Source of the DNA: Pseudomonadales bacterium
GTDB lineage: Bacteria > Pseudomonadota > Gammaproteobacteria > Pseudomonadales > Azotimanducaceae
DNA length: 38,349 bases
Reading direction: 5' to 3'
Assembly: GCA_029246605.1 (NCBI GenBank)
Contig: JAQWMV010000039.1
Location: 1 to 38,349, forward strand
The position numbers and the translations under genes are program-made. Under the pieces are notes generated by a model. It was not told where the DNA came from, ran no database searches, and saw nothing but the letters and a program-made list of their open reading frames with translations. Below are positions 15,519 through 22,397 of this stretch, piece by piece; the first letter of the stretch is position 1; every line of letters begins with the position of its first letter.

Positions 15519-16580
15519 ATGTTTGATGTTGTCAGAGGTTGGATCGATACACATTTGTCAGATGAAGAAGCTGTGCTATTCATCGCAATTGTGGTCGGCT
15601 TCTTTGTGGTCATTATTACGATGGGGTCAATTCTCGCACCTCTGTTGACCGGTATCGTGCTTGCATATGTGATGCAGGGAATTATCAAAGTATTGTCGCG
15701 GTTTCAAATGCCGCCGTGGTTGACAGTGACGATCACGTTCATGGTCTTTCTCGGTGGCTTCATTGGCTTTTTGTTCTTTGTTGTTCCTCTGGTATGGCGT
15801 CAACTGCAGAGCCTGTTCAACGAATTGCCAAACATGGTCATTCGCACCCAGGAGTTATTGCATAAATTGCCACAAAACTACCCGGATTTGATTTCTGAAC
15901 AGCAGGTCAATAGCTGGGTGGCGTTACTCAACAGCGAAGCCTCAGGCATTACGCAGTGGATCGTGTCGTTCTCATTATCGCAGTTACCCGTGTTAGTCGC
16001 AGTCTTGGTGTACATGCTTTTGGTTCCCATCTTGGTGCTGTTTTTACTTAAGGATAAGGATCAGATCATCACATGGTGTCTGTCGTTTCTACCGAAAGAA
16101 AGGCCTTTGATGAACCAGGTCGGTATAGAAATGAACCAACAGATGGCTAACTATATTCGCGGTAAATTTATTGAATTTCTCATCGTCGGTATCTCGAGCT
16201 ACTTGTTTTTTGTGTTATTCGGTTTGAACTATGCCGCACTGTTGGCATTTTTAGTTGGGCTCTCCGTTATCGTGCCCTATGTCGGACTGATTGCCGTGAC
16301 GATTCCGGTACTGATTATCGCCTATCTACAGTTTGGCTGGGGTGGCGAGTTTATTTATGTGATGGTGGGGTATGGCATTATTCAGAGCATAGACGGCATG
16401 GTATTGGTGCCGCTGTTGTTCTCAGAAGCAGTGAACCTGCACCCGATTGCCATCATTACAGCCGTTTTGGTGTTTGGTAGTTGGTGGGGGTTATGGGGTG
16501 TCTTTTTTGCGATACCGCTAGCCACCCTTGTCAAGGCGATTATGACTGCCTGGCCCAGTACCATCAGGCAAGACAATTGA
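15519..16580 (+). CDS. AI-2E family transporter (PerM/YhhT-like)
   Basis: A 353-residue inner-membrane protein with about eight hydrophobic segments and a soluble loop at residues 88-150. The family signatures include LVPILVLFLLKDKDQI and GLNYAALLAFLVGLSVIVPYVG, then GYGIIQSIDGMVLVPLLFSEAVNLHP. Members have been proposed to export autoinducer-2, and others act as Na+/H+ antiporters or as permeases of unknown substrate. Start ATG 15519 follows AAGG and sits 2 bp after the TusA-like stop. The pairing TusA-AI-2E is conserved in Pseudomonas-like genomes, but a functional link is not established. Confidence 0.92.
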   Translation: MFDVVRGWIDTHLSDEEAVLFIAIVVGFFVVIITMGSILAPLLTGIVLAYVMQGIIKVLSRFQMPPWLTVTITFMVFLGGFIGFLFFVVPLVWRQLQSLFNELPNMVIRTQELLHKLPQNYPDLISEQQVNSWVALLNSEASGITQWIVSFSLSQLPVLVAVLVYMLLVPILVLFLLKDKDQIITWCLSFLPKERPLMNQVGIEMNQQMANYIRGKFIEFLIVGISSYLFFVLFGLNYAALLAFLVGLSVIVPYVGLIAVTIPVLIIAYLQFGWGGEFIYVMVGYGIIQSIDGMVLVPLLFSEAVNLHPIAIITAVLVFGSWWGLWGVFFAIPLATLVKAIMTAWPSTIRQDN

Positions 16581-16641
16581 CCGGCTTGTTAACAACGATA
16601 ACCCCCAGTAATATGATCGACTTTCTCGCCGAGGTACTAAC

Positions 16642-17514
16642 ATGATTACAGGTAGCATTGTTGCTCTTGTGACGCCCATGAGCCTGGATGGCGGTGTCGA
16701 CTGGCCTGCGTTGGACAGTCTTTTGGACTGGCACATCGACATGGGTACGAGCGCCATCGTGCCGGTCGGTACAACCGGCGAATCCGCAACGGTATCAGTT
16801 GCTGAACATTGCGAAATCATGAAGCACGTCGTTAGCCAGGTAAACGGTCGTGTCCCTGTCATAGCAGGCACCGGGGCTAATGCGACCTGGGAAGCGATTG
16901 AACTGACCCAGGCAGCAAAAGACGCGGGTGCTGATGCCTGCCTGCTGGTCACTCCCTATTACAACAAACCGACTCAGGAAGGACTGTTCCTGCACTACAA
17001 GGCGATTGCGGAAGCGGTTGATTTGCCTCAGGTGTTATACAACGTGCCGGGCCGTACGGCTTGCGATATGTTGCCTGAAACCGTTGCCAGACTTTCTAAG
17101 ATTGAGCAGGTCATCGCGGTGAAAGAGGCGACGGGCGATGTTGATAGAACCCGAAAAATTCTCGATCTATGTGATATCACCGTCTATTCTGGAGATGATG
17201 CGACCGCCTGTGATCTGATTTTAACGGGTGCCAAAGGGACTATCAGCGTTACTGCGAATGTGGCACCGGAAAAAATGGCGGCCATGTGTAATGCGGCGGT
17301 GGCGGGGGATGCTGACCTCGCGAAGTCTATAGATGAAAGCCTCCAGGGCCTTCATGCGAATCTGTTTTTGGAAGCCAATCCCATACCGGCAAAATGGGCC
17401 CTGGCTGAGATGGGGCGAATACAGAAGAGTATCCGGCTGCCGTTAACGGAACTTTCCGCGGAATACCATGATGCAGTTCGTGAAGCGATGCGCATGGCTG
17501 GCGTGACTAATTAA
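16642..17514 (+). CDS. dapA: 4-hydroxy-tetrahydrodipicolinate synthase DapA
   Basis: A 290-residue class I aldolase-type TIM barrel that condenses pyruvate with aspartate-semialdehyde, the first committed step to lysine and diaminopimelate. K161 (IAVKEATGD) is the Schiff-base lysine, with Y133 and R138 (VLYNVPGRT) and T44-T45 (VGTTGES), all at E. coli numbering. Start ATG 16642 follows a GAGG motif. bamC begins about 20 bp downstream, the classic dapA-bamC (dapX) pair of Gammaproteobacteria, so the two are cotranscribed. No indels or missing catalytic residues are seen. Confidence 0.97.
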   Translation: MITGSIVALVTPMSLDGGVDWPALDSLLDWHIDMGTSAIVPVGTTGESATVSVAEHCEIMKHVVSQVNGRVPVIAGTGANATWEAIELTQAAKDAGADACLLVTPYYNKPTQEGLFLHYKAIAEAVDLPQVLYNVPGRTACDMLPETVARLSKIEQVIAVKEATGDVDRTRKILDLCDITVYSGDDATACDLILTGAKGTISVTANVAPEKMAAMCNAAVAGDADLAKSIDESLQGLHANLFLEANPIPAKWALAEMGRIQKSIRLPLTELSAEYHDAVREAMRMAGVTN

Positions 17515-17534
17515 TTTTGCTTCAGCGGAATAAT

Positions 17535-18611
17535 ATGAGTCGTTTGATTGCTACAGTGTTGCTGCTCGCCAGCGTTTCTGGTTGCTGGTTCGGTAATGAT
17601 GAAATTCGTCGTCGTCTGGAGACTGGGTCGACCCCAGCAGTGGTCATTCCCGACGGTTTGGATAAGCCTGTTTTCGTGAACGATATGCCGATTCCGGAGG
17701 TGGACGACCCGCGGGGGTTAGCTGATCAAAAATTCACCATTGATCTGCCTGAAGCGCTTTCAACGACATTCGACGTGCAGAAAATTGTCATCCGGAGACT
17801 CGGCGAAGAACGCTGGATATTTTTGGATATCCCGGTGCCGTCTGTCTGGCCACATGCGGTCAATTTCTGGGATCAGAACAGCCTGACCATCGCCAGTGCA
17901 GATCCCTCTAGCGGCGTGATTCTGACGGAATGGTTACTCGCGGATAATTCCGAGGGTGAAGCTGCCTTCGAGAGCTTAAAGCTGAGTAATTTTCTACCCT
18001 CCAGTAAAACGCAGCGCCACAAACTGCAATTACGAATCGAACCTGGCGTACGCTCAGGTAGCACCGAGATCCACCTAGAGCAGCATACCGAATCCATCAA
18101 TTCACCGGTGGAGCACGTTGATTGGGATAGGGTGTCGACCGACGATGCGTTAGAGGCAGCCATCATTAAAGCGCTGGCCTATTATCTGGGTGAAAACATT
18201 ACCGATGAGCAGACTATTTCGCTAATGGCCGCTGGTATGGAGGAGAGCCGAACAGAGCTTGTGCCAGATAGAGTGAAACCAGTTCTCAAGTATCGATTGG
18301 ACTTTAATCGTGCCTGGCAGACGATCAATGCTGCGCTTGAGAATGCAAATGTAGATATTGAAGATCTGAATAGATCTGAGGCATTTTTTGATGTCTATTA
18401 CACCACTGACCATCAGGCTAAGAAGGGCTTTTTCAGTCGGCTGCTAACCCGTGATAAGAAACCGGAACCCAGCGAGAAGAATCGCTATCAGGTCCGTCTG
18501 ATTGCGAGCGATGATGAAGTGCATGTCTCTGTCTTTAAAGATGCCTCGACTCCCGCTGATGCTGAAATTTCAGAGCAACTGCTCAAGATTATAAGAGAGT
18601 ACTCGACCTAA
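17535..18611 (+). CDS. bamC: outer membrane assembly lipoprotein BamC
   Basis: A 358-residue lipoprotein. ATG 17535 is chosen over the upstream start at 17517 because it gives a lipoprotein signal with lipobox SVSGC (acylated C17), and GCGGAA precedes it. After the conserved unstructured N-terminal segment come two helix-grip (TBP-like) domains. The second contains LKYRLDFNRAWQTINAALENANVDIED and FDVYYTTD, as expected for BamC/NlpB (344 aa in E. coli). It belongs to the BAM complex that inserts beta-barrel proteins. Position after dapA is diagnostic. The GTG of the next gene follows its stop by one base. Confidence 0.92.
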   Translation: MSRLIATVLLLASVSGCWFGNDEIRRRLETGSTPAVVIPDGLDKPVFVNDMPIPEVDDPRGLADQKFTIDLPEALSTTFDVQKIVIRRLGEERWIFLDIPVPSVWPHAVNFWDQNSLTIASADPSSGVILTEWLLADNSEGEAAFESLKLSNFLPSSKTQRHKLQLRIEPGVRSGSTEIHLEQHTESINSPVEHVDWDRVSTDDALEAAIIKALAYYLGENITDEQTISLMAAGMEESRTELVPDRVKPVLKYRLDFNRAWQTINAALENANVDIEDLNRSEAFFDVYYTTDHQAKKGFFSRLLTRDKKPEPSEKNRYQVRLIASDDEVHVSVFKDASTPADAEISEQLLKIIREYST

Positions 18612-18612
18612 A

Positions 18613-19374
18613 GTGCGAGTCGCTTCTCTTGGCAGTGGTAGCCGAGGCAATGGCACGCTGATTGAGGAAGGTAACACCTGTCTATTGGTGGACCTCGGAT
18701 TCTCAGTCAAGGAAACGCTGATTCGATTAGCGCGCTTATCGAAAACCCCCGCTGATATCGACGCCATTCTAGTGACCCATGAACATGCGGATCACCTAAA
18801 TGGTGTGGCCGGCTTTGCAAAGAAATACGATATCCCTGTTCGTATGACCGCGGGTACAGCATGGGGGGCAGACTGCGCCGTCACTCGCATCAACTGTCAT
18901 CAATCTTTCCCTATTGGCAATATCGATGTACAGCCGGTACCGGTACCTCACGATGCCCGTGAACCAAGCCAGTTTATATTCACAGGTCAGCACCGAGAGC
19001 GGGTCGGTTTGCTCACCGACATTGGCCATATTACCCCGCACGTGCAGCAACAGTACTCGCGCTGTGATGTGCTGCTGCTTGAGTGTAACTATGACAGTCA
19101 GATGCTGGAAAACGGGCCCTACCCACAGCGCTTGAAACAACGTGTTGCAGGCATTCAGGGGCATCTCAGTAATGACCAGGCGGCCCAGTTGCTAGGCTCG
19201 GTTGAAAGTGCACGATTGGCACACCTGGTTCTCAGTCACATTAGCGAGAAAAACAATTTGCCATCTCTGGCAACAGCAACAGCCCAGGATGCACTGGGCC
19301 ATTGGCAGGGTGACCTGATGGTGTCTGATCAACAGTTGGGCACCGAGTGGATTGAATGTCCAAGAAATGCTTGA
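18613..19374 (+). CDS. MBL-fold metallo-hydrolase (WalJ/YycJ-like)
   Basis: A 253-residue metallo-beta-lactamase-fold protein. The start is GTG 18613, one base after the bamC stop (translational coupling). The metal motif is T-H56-x-H58-x-D60-H61, with further ligands in PVPHDA, LTDIGH and LSHIS. The N-terminus RVASLGSGSRGNGTLIEEG is typical of the YycJ/ExoA-like subgroup, some members of which are 5'-to-3' exonucleases. The same gene follows bamC in Pseudomonas, where purC comes next. Here purC is absent and a region with SOS-like boxes follows. The DNA-repair setting downstream would fit a nuclease, but this is inference. Confidence 0.9.
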   Translation: MRVASLGSGSRGNGTLIEEGNTCLLVDLGFSVKETLIRLARLSKTPADIDAILVTHEHADHLNGVAGFAKKYDIPVRMTAGTAWGADCAVTRINCHQSFPIGNIDVQPVPVPHDAREPSQFIFTGQHRERVGLLTDIGHITPHVQQQYSRCDVLLLECNYDSQMLENGPYPQRLKQRVAGIQGHLSNDQAAQLLGSVESARLAHLVLSHISEKNNLPSLATATAQDALGHWQGDLMVSDQQLGTEWIECPRNA

Positions 19375-19375
19375 A

Positions 19376-19413
19376 TACTGTATATCTATACATTACTGTA
19401 TGTAAATACACAT
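19376..19413. promoter_or_regulatory. two abutting imperfect LexA-like (SOS) boxes
   Basis: The first, TACTGTATATCTATACATTA (19376-19395), has CTGT-N8-ACAT. The second, TACTGTATGTAAATACACAT (19394-19413), has CTGT-N8-ACAC. Against the gammaproteobacterial consensus TACTG(TA)5CAGTA, each departs in the last base of the right-hand ACAG half, and the second also differs in its flank. Paired weak sites spaced by about 18 bp allow cooperative LexA binding. They lie right after the MBL gene and 20 bp before the small ORF at 19433. Confidence 0.6.
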
Positions 19414-19432
19414 TTGTACAGGAAATCGCCTA

Positions 19433-19576
19433 ATGAAAATCAGACATATCAGGTCCCTAGATATCTGGTTGCTGAGTAAAGGCAACAAAATTTTATATCG
19501 CGGTAAATCCAATCCCTGGCATTCGCCCAAGGTCGTCGCCTTTGCTTTACGCCGGGACGGAATCAGGCTTCACTAA
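19433..19576 (+). CDS. small basic protein, 47 aa, candidate SOS-regulated ORF
   Basis: ATG 19433 follows AGGAAAT at a good distance (AGGA 19420-19423) and TAA closes at 19574. The 47 residues include five Lys, six Arg and four His against only two Asp, and two Trp (W12, W29). The N-terminus is MKIRHIRSLDIWLL and the end is FALRRDGIRLH. It has no membrane segment, so it is not a TisB/Hok-type toxin. The basic, Trp-containing make-up suggests nucleic-acid or protein binding. The tandem LexA-like boxes just upstream and a possible hairpin terminator at 19597 frame it as its own small transcription unit. I know no family for it, and the case rests on context and ribosome binding site. Confidence 0.55.
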   Translation: MKIRHIRSLDIWLLSKGNKILYRGKSNPWHSPKVVAFALRRDGIRLH

Positions 19577-19596
19577 ACGCCGTAGTGAAAAAGTTC

Positions 19597-19625
19597 GCCT
19601 AAACCGTTAGGCTACGCGTTTTCTT
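19597..19625 (+). terminator. weak candidate terminator after the small ORF
   Basis: GCCTAA-ACCG-TTAGGC forms a 6-bp stem with a 4-base loop (19597-19612), and a T-rich stretch (GTTTTCTT) follows after a few bases. The offset T tract makes it a weak intrinsic terminator, or simply a leader hairpin in front of cnoX. Confidence 0.3.
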
Positions 19626-19638
19626 GACGTAAGAGAAT

Positions 19639-20517
19639 GTGGACAATCATGCGGGTAATACAATGAACGCGGCCGTGAACGTCGTTGAGGTTAATGCCGA
19701 GAACTTTCAATCGGAAGTGGTTGAGAAATCTGCACACATTCCGGTGATGCTTGAGTTTTATGCTGACGGTGCAGAACCGAGTCAACAATTAGCGCCGGTG
19801 CTCCGCCAATTGGCGGATGAATATCAGGGGAAATTCCTGCTCGCCCGGATCGATATTCAAGCCAACCAGCAAATCGTTCAGCAGTTAGCGGTCAGAACGC
19901 TACCAACCATCAAGATCATCTTTCAGGGCAAGATGGTGCAGGAACTGGAAGGGCCGCAAGATGCCGCTGCACTACGAAATCTTCTCGACCAGATCACCAT
20001 GAGCCCGCTGGAACAAGTGCGCGGTCAGATCAATCAATTGATGGAAATGGGGCAGCGCGGACAGGCAATTGAACTGTTGCAGCAGGTCATAGCCCAGGAA
20101 CCAAAGAATTATGTACTACATGCCGAGCTTTGCGATTTGCTAATTATGGAGAATCGCAGCGATGAGGCAAAACAGATCCTTGCGGCGCTACCAGATGATA
20201 CGGAGGGCGTTCAAGCGCCAAAAAATCGCATACAATTTATAGAGTTAGCAGAAAATCTCGCGCCCCTTGCTGAATTACGGAAAGAGGTCGATGACGATAG
20301 TTCCAATCTACAGAGCAGGCTGGACCTTGCTTACAGGTTCATTGTGGATGACCAGATAGAAGCAGCACTTGATCAGCTATTAGCCATATTGAAAGTTGAC
20401 CGTGACTGGCAGGAAGAAAAGGCACGCACCACGATGATTCAGGTGTTTGAACTGCTAGGGAAAGGCAATGAACTTGCCACCGCCTACCGTCGCAAAATGT
20501 TTACCTTTTTGCACTGA
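19639..20517 (+). CDS. cnoX: CnoX/YbbN-like thioredoxin-fold co-chaperone with TPR tail
   Basis: A 292-residue protein. An N-terminal thioredoxin fold (about residues 14-118, with RTLPTIKIIFQGKMV at the cis-Pro loop) is followed by a helical TPR-like C-terminal half, as in E. coli CnoX (YbbN, 284 aa), a chaperedoxin that hands clients to DnaK and GroEL. The CxxC site is replaced by A45-E46-P47-S48, so neither redox cysteine remains and disulfide chemistry at that site is impossible. The start may be GTG 19639 (behind AAGAGA) or ATG 19663, and the second gives the more usual N-terminus. It is followed by rmuC behind a separate SOS-like box. Confidence 0.88.
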   Translation: MDNHAGNTMNAAVNVVEVNAENFQSEVVEKSAHIPVMLEFYADGAEPSQQLAPVLRQLADEYQGKFLLARIDIQANQQIVQQLAVRTLPTIKIIFQGKMVQELEGPQDAAALRNLLDQITMSPLEQVRGQINQLMEMGQRGQAIELLQQVIAQEPKNYVLHAELCDLLIMENRSDEAKQILAALPDDTEGVQAPKNRIQFIELAENLAPLAELRKEVDDDSSNLQSRLDLAYRFIVDDQIEAALDQLLAILKVDRDWQEEKARTTMIQVFELLGKGNELATAYRRKMFTFLH

Positions 20518-20531
20518 AGCCAATAATTTAT

Positions 20532-20547
20532 CTGTATAAATTTACAG
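20532..20547. promoter_or_regulatory. perfect LexA/SOS box upstream of rmuC
   Basis: CTGTATAAATTTACAG matches CTGT-N8-ACAG exactly with an A/T-only spacer. It lies 54 bp before the rmuC start and 15 bp after the cnoX stop, the right place to overlap an rmuC promoter. LexA repression of rmuC is inferred from the box. A LexA gene is not in this window. Confidence 0.75.
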
Positions 20548-20601
20548 CATTCATGTTAACATCCTGGGGTCAGTTCTTGAATTCCAGAGCGATTGGAGCA
20601 T

Positions 20602-22065
20602 ATGGCCGAGGAACTATTAGTCGGGATTTTAATTGGGGTGTTAATCGGTGTTTGCATCGGTGCGTTCTGCGCTGTGCTGTATTCCCTTAGACGCAAAGCC
20701 GTATTGGAAGCGCATCTACAAACCAAAATTCAGGAACTGAACAACCAGAGTCATCGACTTGCAGAGCTACAGAATAACCTGGCAGAGAAGCAACAGGCAC
20801 TTAGTGATGTGGCAATATCCGAGGCTGGTTTGCGGGCAGCAAACGACGCGTTGACCGGGCAGATGTCCGCTGAACTAGTGCGCTATGATTCAGTGGTAAA
20901 AGAACTCGCATCCTCGCGGCGCGAAGCCGTCCAGTATAGAGAGCGCATCTCTCAGTTAAAAACCTCCCTGGATGAACAGTCGCTGCAAAACGAAGAGAAA
21001 CTGGCGATGCTGGAAGGTGCCAGTAAGCAAATGAATAAAGAATTCAAAGCGCTCGCAAACGAAGTCTTTGAGTCGCGGCAGCAGGCCTACAAAGAGGAGA
21101 GCAAAGAACAGCTCTCCGGGTTGCTGGGCCCCTTAAGTGAACGCATCAAAGATTTCGAAAAACGAGTTGAAGATACCTATACGCAGGAGAGTCGCGAGCG
21201 GTTTTCACTGATTCGAGAAGTTAAAAGTCTGCAGGAGCTAAATAGCAAGATTAGTACTGATGCCGTCAATCTTACGAATGCGCTGAAGGGTGAAAATAAG
21301 ACCCAGGGTACCTGGGGTGAAGTTATCCTGGAACGCGTCCTCGAGAAATCAGGGCTGGAGAAGGGCAGGGAGTACGAAACTCAGGTCTCACTGCGGGATG
21401 AGGATGGCCGTCGCCGTCAGCCAGACGTGATTGTGCATTTGCCAGAAGGCAAAGATGTGGTGATCGACGCCAAAGTGTCCCTGACCGCGTATGAGAGATA
21501 TGCATCCGCAGACGATGAGGTTGCACGTAGTGTGGCATTAAAAGAACATATTCAGTCTATCCGGCGGCATTTGAAAATGTTGGGTGACAAGGATTACCAG
21601 CAATTAGATGGTGTGTATACATTGGATTTTGTATTGCTGTTTATCCCCATCGAAGCTGCCTTTGGCCTTGCCGTACAGCAGGATGGAGAACTTTTTTCGG
21701 ATGGCTTCGAGAAGAACATCGTTATCGTTAGCCCCTCTACATTGCTTGCAACACTACGCACGATTCAGAACATCTGGCGTTACGAACACCAAAATCGTAA
21801 TGCTCAGGAAATTGCCTCCAGGGCTGGGGCCCTGTATGACAAGTTTGTAAATTTTGTGGGTGACCTTGAAACCATTGGTAATCGGATCAGCTCAGTACAG
21901 ACTGCCTACAACGATGCTCATAAAAAACTGGTGTCGGGTAGAGGCAGCCTGATTACGCGTGCTGAAGGTATGCGTGAATTGGGTGCCAAGGTAAGCAAGT
22001 CGCTGCCAAAAAACCTCATACCCATCAGAGAAGTCAGTATTACTCCGGTAAAAAAGCAGAAGTAA
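20602..22065 (+). CDS. rmuC: DNA recombination protein RmuC
   Basis: A 487-residue protein: an N-terminal membrane anchor (LLVGILIGVLIGVCIGAF), a long coiled coil (about residues 30-200) and the RmuC nuclease-like domain with GENKTQGTWGEVILERVLE, VIVHLPEGKDVVIDAKVSL and YTLDFVLLFIPIEAAF. RmuC limits recombination between inverted repeats in E. coli and carries a PD-(D/E)xK-like core, for which the VIDAKVS motif is the expected D-x-K. I choose ATG 20602 over TTG 20593 because TTGGAG acts as its ribosome binding site. The perfect SOS box upstream predicts damage-induced expression, fitting the recombination role. Confidence 0.95.
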   Translation: MAEELLVGILIGVLIGVCIGAFCAVLYSLRRKAVLEAHLQTKIQELNNQSHRLAELQNNLAEKQQALSDVAISEAGLRAANDALTGQMSAELVRYDSVVKELASSRREAVQYRERISQLKTSLDEQSLQNEEKLAMLEGASKQMNKEFKALANEVFESRQQAYKEESKEQLSGLLGPLSERIKDFEKRVEDTYTQESRERFSLIREVKSLQELNSKISTDAVNLTNALKGENKTQGTWGEVILERVLEKSGLEKGREYETQVSLRDEDGRRRQPDVIVHLPEGKDVVIDAKVSLTAYERYASADDEVARSVALKEHIQSIRRHLKMLGDKDYQQLDGVYTLDFVLLFIPIEAAFGLAVQQDGELFSDGFEKNIVIVSPSTLLATLRTIQNIWRYEHQNRNAQEIASRAGALYDKFVNFVGDLETIGNRISSVQTAYNDAHKKLVSGRGSLITRAEGMRELGAKVSKSLPKNLIPIREVSITPVKKQK

Positions 22066-22140
22066 CGCTCAAATCACTCCCATAGTTATCGCCTTGAATG
22101 CATAATGCGTGATGCACGTTAATTGAGTGGGTGATAATTG

Positions 22141-22395
22141 ATGAATAACAACGAAGCGTATTGGAAAGCTAACTTGACGCTAGTGGCATCCTTGCTAGCG
22201 ATTTGGTTTCTGGTGTCATTTGGCTGCGGCATTTTGTTTGTTGAGTATCTGAATCAGTTTCGTTTGTTTGGCTTCAAGTTAGGTTTCTGGTTTTCGCAAC
22301 AGGGCTCTATCTATGTCTTTGTAATTCTTATCTTTGTCTATGTCTGGCAAATGAACAAACTTGATAAACGCTACGGCGTTGACGAGGACGAGTAG
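22141..22395 (+). CDS. DUF4212 small membrane subunit of a sodium:solute symporter
   Basis: An 84-residue protein with two membrane helices (about residues 12-35 and 48-72) and the family pattern YWKANLTLVASLLAIWFLVSFGCGILF. It nearly always sits directly before a VC_2705-type sodium/solute symporter, as here (2-bp gap), and is taken as its small subunit. ATG 22141 is preferred over the in-frame TTG 22138. It opens a four-gene operon with the symporter, the glutamine-synthetase-like gene and the amidotransferase. Confidence 0.93.
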   Translation: MNNNEAYWKANLTLVASLLAIWFLVSFGCGILFVEYLNQFRLFGFKLGFWFSQQGSIYVFVILIFVYVWQMNKLDKRYGVDEDE

Positions 22396-22397
22396 CG

